Source: UBA2330 sp049293015 (lineage in GTDB: Bacteria > Bacteroidota > Ignavibacteria > Tepidaquicellales > Tepidaquicellaceae). From it: DNA of 64,000 nt. A program made the position numbers and the translations under genes. How positions within the stretch are numbered: the first letter of the stretch is position 1; every line of letters starts with the position of its first letter. The notes below the pieces were generated by a model. That model had not been told where the DNA came from and ran no database searches. It was given only the letters and a program-made list of their open reading frames with translations. This document shows positions 7,894-15,517 of the stretch, piece after piece. The DNA is taken from assembly GCA_049293015.1 (NCBI GenBank), contig JBATSB010000084.1, forward strand, positions 5,810 to 69,809. Direction: 5' to 3'.

Positions 7894-10740
7894 TCATGTC
7901 ATATTTTTCAATTTACTAATATACTCCTCAACAATTTTCATTTGTTCATTACCACTATTAAATTTAAAATTATCATTACCGGATTTTACAAAATTAAAGT
8001 ATCTCAATGAATTTACATAATCTTTTAATTTAAAATACGAAACACCTAAATTGAAATAATTATTGGCAAGAAAATAATCATTATTAGATTCATTTCCAGT
8101 CTGTATGGATTCATTGAAAAGTTCAATAGCTCTTTCCTCATCTCCTGTTTTCGATACGACTTCTCCAAGATACATCAAAGCTACAAGATAACTATCTTTA
8201 TATCCGTGCTCTTTTATAATTACAATTGACCTTTGAAGTAATTCAACAGCTTTCTCATATTGATTTAGACCTGAAAAAATACAACCAAGATTAACTAAAT
8301 TAACTGAAATTAAAAAATTATCACCAAACTGATAAGCAATTTCAAGACTTTCTTCTGAATATGTTTTGGCGAGCTCAAAATTTTTTCTTCTGAATTCATA
8401 TACTCCAAGACTTGCAAGAATTAAACATATATTATGAGTATCATCTAATTCTTTAAAAATTTCAAGTGCTTCAATTCTATATTTCAACACAAATTTTGGA
8501 TCGCCTTTTATGTTTACTGTTGCTGACATATTAAAAAGCAATACTCCGATTTCTGTTTTATTATTTACTTCCCTGAAGATAGTAAGAGCTTCTTCAAAAT
8601 ATTCAAGTGCTTCAGCAGATCTTTCCAGATTTTTATTAATACTTGATCCGAGAAGATTGAGACAACTTGCTATATTAAATTTATCGTTATATTTTTTGGC
8701 AATTATAAGACCTTCCTTTGCATAATATTCAGCATCAGCAGAATCCCCAAGATGAGAAGCCATTAATCCCGCTGTATATAGAACTCTTACTTTTGGCAAT
8801 TCCTTTACAGGTAATGTTGAATTTAAAATTTTCAGACTTACCTGAAGTCCTTCCATATAGTAACCTTTGATATCATAAAATAAACCTAGGATACCAATAA
8901 TTTTGCAGGCTACTTCAGTATCATTTTCGACAGCCCATTGAACTGCTGCTCTGATATTATCAAGTTCTGTATCCATTAATTTTATCCATTGAAGCTGTGT
9001 CATTCCTTTTGATCTTATTTCTTCTACATTGCACAGTTCATTAAAATATGAAAAATGTTTCCGGTAAACTTCATGCTTTTTTTCAAGCATTTCTTTAGTA
9101 TATTCTTTAATTGTTTCCAGCATAAAAAACCTTATAGATCCTGAACTTTCTTTAGCGCTAATTAAAGATTTGTCTAAGAGAAGTGAATTGAAATCCAGTA
9201 TTTCTGATTCTTCAATTTCTTCATCAGTGCATATTTGCTCAGCGGTATCAATCGTCCATCCGCCGGAAAATACCGATAAACGCTGAAGCAGTAACTTTTC
9301 TTTATCTGAAAGTAGATCATAACTCCAGTCTATCATAGCTCTTAAGGTCTGCTGTCTTGGAAGAGCAGTTCGTTTACCTCCGGTTAAAAGCTGAAATCTG
9401 TTATCCAATTTTTCACAAATCTTTTCAAGCGTCAAAATTTTAGTCCTTGCTGCGGCAAGCTCGATCGCAAAAGGTATTCCGTCAAGATGATAACATATCT
9501 GAGCCAGTGCAGGTGCATTCTCATTATTAATTTTAAATCCGGGGCTGACTGACAAAGCTCTTTCAATAAATAATCTTACTGCTTCAAATTGAGATAATTC
9601 AATGGGACTATTTACTTCATTTGGTTCAGGATGCGACAAAGAAATTATATTATATAAATGTTCACCTTCGATCCTTAATGCTTCTCTGCTGGTAACAATG
9701 ATTTTAAGTTTTGGACAATTTTGTAACAGCTTTTCAGCAAGCTCTGCGCAGGCAGCAACTAAATGTTCGCAGTTATCTAATATTAAAAGTAATTCCTTAT
9801 CCTTTAGATAGTTGATAAGAGTAATGATTGTTTCCTGATTTGACTGCTCATTAATTCCTAAGGATTTTGCTGTCGTCTGTGCAATTAATTCAGGATCCGA
9901 TATCGGTGCAAACTCTGATATCCATACTCCGTTTGTATATTGATCGATCAGCTCTGCTGCTGCCTGTAAAGAAAGTCTGGTCTTACCTATTCCGCCTGGT
10001 CCGATTATTGATACTAATCTGTTTTCAGCGGTTAATTTTTTTATTTCTTTAATTTCCTTTTCTCTGCCGATAAAACTTGTAAGCTGAATTGGTAAATTAT
10101 TCGGACGTGCATCAAGTGTATTTAACGGAGGAAATTCTTTTCTCAGTCCGGTTGCAGTTACCTGAAAAAGCTTAATAGGATTTATCAGATCTTTTAGTCT
10201 CCGTTCACCAAGATCTCTGAATGAAATTTCACTTTCATGTTCTGTCTCAAAGTCTCTAAGACTCGAAGAATCCATTTTTAAAAAACTTAGAGTATTTGTG
10301 TCTTTGAGGCTATTATTAAAGAGCATATCATAAGTATTATTTGAAATAATGATCTGCTCACCATAAGCTGCAGACATCACTCGTGCAGCTCTGGCCAGAG
10401 TAATATAACCCATGTAATTTTTTCCGTTCCATTCAGCATTTCCGCTATGAATACCTATTCTCACTTTGATCACAGCATCTTCCCATTTCTCATCAGAGAG
10501 TTTTAAATGTATATCAACAGCTGCCCTGACAGCATCACCGGCATTTTGAAAAGCTGCACAGTATCCGTCACCGGTATTTTTAAAAATGAATCCGTTATTG
10601 GATTCGATGGCATCTCGTAATATTTTATTATGAACTCCAAGCGCAGCAGGTAATGAATCAGGAAATTCCTGAGACATCTTTGTACTTCCTTCAATGTCAG
10701 TGAAGAGAAATGTTATATTTCCTGTAGGTTTATTTTCCAT
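7894..10740 (-). CDS. Class III cyclase / STAND ATPase / TPR signalling protein, paralog 3
   Basis: This 948-residue protein is the first gene of the three-paralog transcription unit. The cyclase domain (FLFTDIEGSTKM; KNTGDGY; LARAAR with Ala at the usual Asn position) and STAND ATPase (P-loop GPGGIGKT, Walker B LLILDNCEH, QTLRAMIDWSYDLL) resemble paralogs 1 and 2. The C-terminal half is much more divergent: TPR-like helices continue to the end but without the near-identical 40-residue units. It carries a copy of the in-frame palindromic insert. ATPase and TPR parts together resemble the MalT/AfsR-type sensor architecture, where TPRs bind a ligand or partner and the ATPase acts as a switch; here the effector would be the cyclase domain. 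The upstream region is again a 7-bp repeat array. Confidence 0.85.
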   Translation of the reverse strand: MENKPTGNITFLFTDIEGSTKMSQEFPDSLPAALGVHNKILRDAIESNNGFIFKNTGDGYCAAFQNAGDAVRAAVDIHLKLSDEKWEDAVIKVRIGIHSGNAEWNGKNYMGYITLARAARVMSAAYGEQIIISNNTYDMLFNNSLKDTNTLSFLKMDSSSLRDFETEHESEISFRDLGERRLKDLINPIKLFQVTATGLRKEFPPLNTLDARPNNLPIQLTSFIGREKEIKEIKKLTAENRLVSIIGPGGIGKTRLSLQAAAELIDQYTNGVWISEFAPISDPELIAQTTAKSLGINEQSNQETIITLINYLKDKELLLILDNCEHLVAACAELAEKLLQNCPKLKIIVTSREALRIEGEHLYNIISLSHPEPNEVNSPIELSQFEAVRLFIERALSVSPGFKINNENAPALAQICYHLDGIPFAIELAAARTKILTLEKICEKLDNRFQLLTGGKRTALPRQQTLRAMIDWSYDLLSDKEKLLLQRLSVFSGGWTIDTAEQICTDEEIEESEILDFNSLLLDKSLISAKESSGSIRFFMLETIKEYTKEMLEKKHEVYRKHFSYFNELCNVEEIRSKGMTQLQWIKLMDTELDNIRAAVQWAVENDTEVACKIIGILGLFYDIKGYYMEGLQVSLKILNSTLPVKELPKVRVLYTAGLMASHLGDSADAEYYAKEGLIIAKKYNDKFNIASCLNLLGSSINKNLERSAEALEYFEEALTIFREVNNKTEIGVLLFNMSATVNIKGDPKFVLKYRIEALEIFKELDDTHNICLILASLGVYEFRRKNFELAKTYSEESLEIAYQFGDNFLISVNLVNLGCIFSGLNQYEKAVELLQRSIVIIKEHGYKDSYLVALMYLGEVVSKTGDEERAIELFNESIQTGNESNNDYFLANNYFNLGVSYFKLKDYVNSLRYFNFVKSGNDNFKFNSGNEQMKIVEEYISKLKNMT
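10243..10309 (-). repeat. Palindromic repeat inserted in frame in paralog 3
   Basis: This is the same element as at 3918..3983, at the corresponding position of the cyclase-ATPase linker. CTCAAAGTCTCTAAGACTCG and TTAGAGTATTTGTGTCTTTG form its two arms on the plus strand. It differs from the other copy at several bases but keeps the frame open. Confidence 0.55.
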
Positions 10741-10759
10741 ATAAACAATTAATGTTTTT

Positions 10760-10856
10760 CATTGAACATAGAACATTGAACATTGAACATTGAACATTGA
10801 ACATAGAACATAGAACATTGAACATTGAACATTGAACATTGAACATTGAACATTGA
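10760..10856. repeat. Heptanucleotide tandem array, 13 units
   Basis: CATTGAA units with CATAGAA variants, 13 complete copies plus a partial one, lie 20 bp upstream of the start codon of paralog 3. The unit is the same as in the 7662..7889 array, so the same sequence precedes two of the three cyclase genes. It occupies the place where a promoter or leader would be. Confidence 0.95.
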
Positions 10857-10870
10857 TTTATCATGCTTGA

Positions 10871-11266
10871 TTAATTTTGATCCAAAACACAATAAATTAT
10901 AAATATACCTATGAACATTGAAAATGGTGATATTACTTTTAAATAAAACGGCTTTAATATTTTAGAACTCTTAACCGAAAAAGCATGATGCATTTTAGGT
11001 GGAATAAAATACAAAACAAATGAAGTAGTGATCATAAACCACCCAAACACTTTAAACAAATCCGGATATCTTGAAAGATCAGAATAGATCACAAGTGCAG
11101 CAGCAGGTATCAACCGAATCGTGATCTCAGCGTAATTTATAAAATTTGTACTGCCTGCTTTACCAATGATCTGCTGCACTTTCATTGGAGCAAACAGCAT
11201 CAATATTCCGGCAAAGATCAGAAATATTCCAAAAAGAATTACTATAAATTTTGAAACTTCAATCAA
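10871..11266 (-). CDS. Small four-helix membrane protein, unknown
   Basis: This 131-residue protein has about four hydrophobic segments: residues about 5-27, 45-62, 70-90 and 108-128. The N-terminal segment is followed by FAPMKVQQIIGKAG. I do not recognise the family; small four-helix membrane proteins of this kind are common next to oxidoreductases. The start is a TTG at 11266 that abuts the stop of the upstream gene (TAATTG). No in-frame ATG would keep the first helix, so TTG is the likely start. It is probably co-transcribed and translationally coupled with the NmrA-like gene. Confidence 0.65.
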   Translation of the reverse strand: MIEVSKFIVILFGIFLIFAGILMLFAPMKVQQIIGKAGSTNFINYAEITIRLIPAAALVIYSDLSRYPDLFKVFGWFMITTSFVLYFIPPKMHHAFSVKSSKILKPFYLKVISPFSMFIGIFIIYCVLDQN

Positions 11267-12217
11267 TTATTCAATAGGTATTTTACTGCCATATACCGAC
11301 AGCCATTTATCAAAGTCCATCAGCTCAGGATTCAGCTCTTTTGAATAGGCTTCATCTCGGATTTCATTGAATTCTTTATTGAAATCTCTTTTGAACTGGA
11401 ACATGTTTCCCAGATCGTCAGCACCCGGAAAACCAAAGTTACGAAACTGTTCGGGAGTTACATTATTAAAAATTACATTTATGCCGAGAGCTTTGGAAAG
11501 TCTTTCCGCCATTTCAGCACCGCTTAATTTTTCTCCTGTGACACCAATAGTTTTGCCAATCACTTCTCCTTCCTTTTTGAATATACCGTAAGCGCATCTG
11601 CCGATATCTTCAGCTCCCATACCCGGAAGTTTTTTATCATCCATTGGGAATGCAATATAATAATTTCCGTCTTCAGCTTTTTTCGGTCCCATTCCAAAAT
11701 AAATCAAGTTGTCCCAGTAAAATGAAGTTCTCAAAAAAGTCACAGGAAGTCCTGCTTCAGTAAAGAGTTTATCTGCTGCACCTTTACCATCGAAGTGCGG
11801 GACTTTGTATTTCCCCTGAAGGGTCGGCATCCTGTCGTCCTCTAAAGGCACTAACTCTCTTGTATCTTCGAGAGTTGACCATATTATATGTTTTAGATTC
11901 GATTCTTTTGCTGCATTTACAAAATCCATAACCTGCTGATATTCTTTTTCTGCTGAAAAATGTTCCCAGAAAAATGTAACAAAGAAAGCACCGTAAGCAC
12001 TTTCAAGTGCTTTCTTAATACTTTCCGGATCATCAATATCAGCTGACACTACTTCCGCACCAAGATCCGCAAGCGCTTTTGCTTTATCGGAATTTATATC
12101 CCTTGTTACTGCGCGTGCTGAAAACTCAGAATTCTTGTCATCTAATATTGCTCTTGCAAGCCCGCCGCCCTGCGCACCTGTTGCACCAAAGACAGTTATG
12201 ATCTTTTTATTTTCCAT
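11267..12217 (-). CDS. NmrA-like NAD(P)-binding Rossmann protein
   Basis: This 316-residue protein of the atypical short-chain dehydrogenase NmrA/HSCARG class begins with the dinucleotide-binding motif TVFGATGAQGGGLARAIL. Further family-like segments are DIDDPESIKKAL, YGAFFVTFFWE and HIIWSTLED (residues about 118-126). Such proteins bind NADPH or NADP and act as redox sensors or atypical reductases; no classical YxxxK catalytic pair is evident. It is the first gene of a two-gene unit with the membrane protein. The region before it (12218..12611) is shared with the divergent suf operon. Confidence 0.8.
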   Translation of the reverse strand: MENKKIITVFGATGAQGGGLARAILDDKNSEFSARAVTRDINSDKAKALADLGAEVVSADIDDPESIKKALESAYGAFFVTFFWEHFSAEKEYQQVMDFVNAAKESNLKHIIWSTLEDTRELVPLEDDRMPTLQGKYKVPHFDGKGAADKLFTEAGLPVTFLRTSFYWDNLIYFGMGPKKAEDGNYYIAFPMDDKKLPGMGAEDIGRCAYGIFKKEGEVIGKTIGVTGEKLSGAEMAERLSKALGINVIFNNVTPEQFRNFGFPGADDLGNMFQFKRDFNKEFNEIRDEAYSKELNPELMDFDKWLSVYGSKIPIE

Positions 12218-12611
12218 TTTTATATGTTTTAGTTTTTTAAAAAATTCTTATTCTTTTTTATTAAACCTGATATTTCAGTTATGACCAATAAATTTATTTC
12301 AGATTGAGTAATCAAAATATTAAAATCATACTAATGATTCATCCTAATTTTAAATTTCTTTTTTGAAAATTGATGAAGTTTTTAAAACCTTTGAATTAGG
12401 ATGCAAATAGTTTGATAGACCACTTAAGAGTAATTTTTTTTAAAATTTTCAATAATCATGTCCATCTCTTCTGAAGTTTTTTCAATGGACAATTTTGGAA
12501 AAGGGAAAATTGTTAACTATTACCGAATTTACTTTAATACTGCCTTTATTTTTTGATTATATAAGACTAATTTAGTCCTAATTAAAAAATCTCACGAAAC
12601 AACCAATTAAT
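12218..12611. other. Divergent promoter region between NmrA-like gene and sufB
   Basis: 394 bp of AT-rich DNA with no credible reading frame. It separates the minus-strand NmrA-like gene from the plus-strand suf operon and must hold both promoters. The only clear element is the GACTAATTTAGTC palindrome at 12565..12577. Confidence 0.6.
12565..12577 (+). promoter_or_regulatory. IscR type-1-like operator upstream of sufB
   Basis: GACTAATTTAGTC fits every position of the core GACTRWWWYAGTC of the type-1 site bound by [2Fe-2S]-IscR in Enterobacteria; the outer flanks do not match. It lies 34 bp before the sufB start codon, where bound protein would block a promoter. An Rrf2-family iron-sulfur sensor is the expected regulator, but none is encoded in the window. 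Confidence 0.6.
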
Positions 12612-14057
12612 ATGTCAAATGAAACAGAAATTCTCGAAAAAGTAACTTCGAGTGATTATAAATATGGATTTTATACAGACCTTGAAATGGATAAAGCACC
12701 AAAAGGTCTGAATGAAGATATTATAAAATTTATTTCTCACAAAAAAAACGAACCTGAATTTATGCTCGAGTGGAGACTCAAAGCATACAAGCTCTGGCAG
12801 GAAATGAAAGAACCAAAATGGCCGAATGTGAAATACCCGCCGATAGATTATAATGATATTATTTATTACGCTGCTCCACATACTAAGAAGAAATTACAAA
12901 GTCTAGATGAGCTTGATCCTGAGATAAAAAACACTTATGATAAACTCGGCATTCCTCTTGAGGAACAGCTTATACTTGCGGGAGTTGCCGTAGATGCAGT
13001 AATGGACAGCGTTTCTGTTATTACTACTTATAAAGAAAAGCTCGGTGAACTTGGAATTATATTTTGTTCAATGAGTGAAGCAATAGAAAATCATCCCGAA
13101 CTTGTAAAAAAATATTTAGCATCTGTAGTGCCTCAGACTGATAACTTCTTTGCTGCTCTGAATTCGGCTGTCTTTACTGACGGCTCTTTTGTTTATATTC
13201 CAAAAGGTGTCAGATGTCCGATGGAGTTATCTACTTATTTCAGGATCAATGCTGAGAATACAGGTCAGTTCGAGAGAACTTTGATCGTTGCAGATGAAGG
13301 AAGTTATGTCAGCTATCTCGAAGGATGCACTGCTCCGATGCGTGATGAGAATCAGCTTCATGCTGCAGTAGTAGAACTTGTTGCAATGAAAGATGCGGAA
13401 ATAAAATATTCAACTGTTCAAAACTGGTATCCGGGAAATAAAGAAGGCGTAGGCGGTATTTATAATTTTGTGACAAAGAGGGGAATCTGTGCAGGTGAAA
13501 ATTCGAAGATATCATGGACACAGGTTGAGACCGGTTCATCTATCACATGGAAATATCCGAGTGTGATTTTAAAAGGCGATAACTCTATTGGTGAATTTTA
13601 TTCTGTAGCTCTGACAAATAATTATCAACAGGCGGACACTGGAACAAAGATGATGCACATTGGAAAAAATACAAAAAGCCGTATAGTGTCAAAAGGAATT
13701 TCAGCCGGTAAAAGTCAGAACAGTTACAGAGGACTTGTACAGGTAAGTAAACGCGCAGACAATGCGAGAAATTTTTCGCAGTGCGATTCACTGCTGATGG
13801 GTGACAGATGCGGTGCTCATACATTTCCTTACTTTGAAATAAAAAATAAAGGTGCTCATGTCGAACATGAAGCTACTACTTCAAAGATCGGTGAAGATAT
13901 AATGTTCTATTGTAATCAGAGAGGAATTTCCGAGGAAGATGCCGTTGCACTGATCGTAAACGGCTATGCAAAAGAAGTATTGAATCAGCTGCCTATGGAG
14001 TTTGCAGTGGAAGCTCAGAAGTTGCTGGCAATATCTCTTGAAGGAAGTGTGGGGTAA
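12612..14057 (+). CDS. sufB: Fe-S cluster assembly scaffold protein SufB
   Basis: At 481 residues this is the normal length for SufB. It carries the family segments SVSVITTYKE, YIPKGVRCPMELSTYFRIN, GCTAPMRDENQLHAAVVEL, RAGKSQNSYRGLV-like text and CGAHTFPYFEIKNKGAHVEH, and the C-terminal FYCNQRGISEEDA. The Cys of GCTAPMRDEN and the C-terminal Cys are the usual cluster-assembly residues. SufB forms the SufBC2D complex with SufC and SufD, on which [4Fe-4S] or [2Fe-2S] clusters are built from sulfur delivered by SufS/SufE. It is the first gene of the operon, under the IscR-like site. The distance to sufC (about 660 bp) is unusually long because of an inserted repeat/GxxExxY segment. Confidence 0.97.
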   Translation: MSNETEILEKVTSSDYKYGFYTDLEMDKAPKGLNEDIIKFISHKKNEPEFMLEWRLKAYKLWQEMKEPKWPNVKYPPIDYNDIIYYAAPHTKKKLQSLDELDPEIKNTYDKLGIPLEEQLILAGVAVDAVMDSVSVITTYKEKLGELGIIFCSMSEAIENHPELVKKYLASVVPQTDNFFAALNSAVFTDGSFVYIPKGVRCPMELSTYFRINAENTGQFERTLIVADEGSYVSYLEGCTAPMRDENQLHAAVVELVAMKDAEIKYSTVQNWYPGNKEGVGGIYNFVTKRGICAGENSKISWTQVETGSSITWKYPSVILKGDNSIGEFYSVALTNNYQQADTGTKMMHIGKNTKSRIVSKGISAGKSQNSYRGLVQVSKRADNARNFSQCDSLLMGDRCGAHTFPYFEIKNKGAHVEHEATTSKIGEDIMFYCNQRGISEEDAVALIVNGYAKEVLNQLPMEFAVEAQKLLAISLEGSVG

Positions 14058-14062
14058 GTAAT

Positions 14063-14090
14063 TTGCCTCGAAGACTCTAAGGCTCAAAGA
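14063..14090 (+). repeat. GCCTCGAAGACTC repeat, left copy
   Basis: TTTGCCTCGAAGACTC followed by TAAGGCTCAAAG begins 5 bp after the sufB stop. Its reverse complement closely resembles the two copies at 14631 and 14674, so the GxxExxY pseudogene lies between inverted copies. A shorter direct copy (GCCTCGAAGACTCAAAG) occurs at 14562..14578. Confidence 0.7.
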
Positions 14091-14137
14091 TTTAAAGATT
14101 TTAAAAAGAGATTTGATGAATATAATTTAATGATACT

Positions 14138-14533
14138 ATGCATGCAAAATATTATCCTTCTGAAGAAGAAGAAGGGTTAATAAAAGAAATTGTTGATTGT
14201 GCTTTTAAAGTACATTCTCAATTAGGACCGGGTTTATTTGAAAGGATTTATGAAGTTTGTTTTTTTCATGAATTGAAGAAAAAAAATATTAATTTTTCTT
14301 CACAGGTAAAAACTCCGATTGTTTAAGATGATTTAATTTTTAATGAGGGATTCAGAATTGATGTTTTAGTTGAAGATAAAATTATTTGTGAATTAAAAGC
14401 TGTGAATGATCACAACCCAGTATTTGATGCACAAATTTTAAGTCATCTTAAACTTTCGAAAAAACATATAGGGCTACTGATAAATTTTAATGTTCCATTG
14501 ATTAAAAATGGAATTAAAAGATTTATTGTTTAA
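14138..14533 (+). pseudogene. GxxExxY-family protein gene broken by one stop codon
   Basis: Reading from ATG at 14138, the frame encodes a 131-codon protein interrupted by a single TAA at 14324..14326 (codon 63). The same frame continues without a shift to a stop at 14531..14533. The first half has the family signature G-L-F-E-R-I-Y (GxxExxY). The second half has RIDVLVEDKIICELKAV, matching the D...(D/E)xK core expected of the PD-(D/E)XK-like fold proposed for this family. The full length, about 130 residues, is normal for the family. A TAT/TAC to TAA change would explain the stop. It sits inside the suf operon flanked by repeats; its cellular function is unknown. Confidence 0.8.
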
Positions 14534-14630
14534 TGAAAAATTAAATCACATTAACACATTAGCCTCGAAGACTCAAAGCTAAATGTGTTTTAAAGGAATT
14601 TTTAATTAATTAAAAATTTAAAATTAAAAC

Positions 14631-14716
14631 TTTGAGTCTTCGAGACTTAGAGGCAAATAAATAAAATTAAAACTTTGAGTCTTCGAGACTTAGAGGCAAA
14701 ATAAATAAAATTAAAA
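14631..14716 (+). repeat. Two tandem copies of the CTTTGAGTCTTCGAG repeat
   Basis: A 43-bp unit starts at 14631 and again at 14674: TTTGAGTCTTCGAGACTTAG, then AGGCAAA and an AT-rich tail. The second copy runs almost to the sufC start codon (14717). In orientation they are inverted relative to the copy at 14063. The unit supplies the sequence immediately upstream of sufC, so it may also affect its translation. Confidence 0.85.
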
Positions 14717-15490
14717 ATGTTAGAAATAAAAAACTTAAAAGCAAAGATAGAAACTTCCGAAGGTGACAAGCAGATCCTTAAAGGAATTAATCTGACAGTA
14801 AAACCCGGTGAGATACATGCGATCATGGGACCAAACGGTTCAGGAAAAAGTACACTCGCTTCTGTTCTCACAGGACGCGAAGGATATGATGTAACTGAAG
14901 GTGAAGTGATCTATGACGGAAAAGATCTTCTTGAACTTGATCCCGAAGAAAGAGCACGTGAAGGAATATTCCTTGCGTTTCAATATCCGATAGAAATTCC
15001 AGGTGTATCAAATGTGAATTTTCTGAAGACAGCAATTAATGAGATCAGAAAATCCAAAGGTGAAGAGCCAATGTCATCAGTTGATTTTCTCAAAGTAATG
15101 AAAGAGAAAGCTAAACTTGTAGAGATTGATCCTGCAATGCTCAGCAGATATGTAAATGTTGGATTTTCAGGAGGAGAGAAAAAACGTAATGAAATTTTTC
15201 AGCTTGCAATGCTCGAGCCGAAATTATCTATACTCGATGAAACAGATTCAGGACTGGATATCGATGCTTTGAAAATTGTAGCAAACGGAGTCAATCAGCT
15301 TAAGTCTGAAAAAAATGCTTTTATAGTAATTACACATTATCAGAGACTTCTAAATTATATCGTACCTGATTTTGTGCATGTAATGTATGACGGAAAGATC
15401 GTAAAGTCCGGAGGCAAAGAGCTTGCACTTGAGCTTGAAGAAAACGGCTATGATTTTATAAATGAAATTAAGGAAAACGCTGAAGTCTAA
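14717..15490 (+). CDS. sufC: Fe-S assembly ATPase SufC
   Basis: This 257-residue ABC-type ATPase has Walker A GPNGSGKST at residues 38-46, signature SGGEKKR at 151-157 and Walker B LSILDETDSGLD at 170-181. The family-specific Q-loop region FLAFQYPIEIPGV is also present. There is no membrane segment. SufC dimerises on SufB-SufD and powers the conformational change that exposes the cluster assembly site. It is followed after 27 bp by sufD, so it belongs to the same transcript even though the preceding gap is long. Confidence 0.97.
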   Translation: MLEIKNLKAKIETSEGDKQILKGINLTVKPGEIHAIMGPNGSGKSTLASVLTGREGYDVTEGEVIYDGKDLLELDPEERAREGIFLAFQYPIEIPGVSNVNFLKTAINEIRKSKGEEPMSSVDFLKVMKEKAKLVEIDPAMLSRYVNVGFSGGEKKRNEIFQLAMLEPKLSILDETDSGLDIDALKIVANGVNQLKSEKNAFIVITHYQRLLNYIVPDFVHVMYDGKIVKSGGKELALELEENGYDFINEIKENAEV

Positions 15491-15517
15491 ATTCAGAAGG
15501 AAAAACTATTTAAACAA

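Noticed and set aside
7662..10856. CRISPR array
   Set aside because: Units of 7 bp are contiguous without spacers and there are no cas genes in the window.
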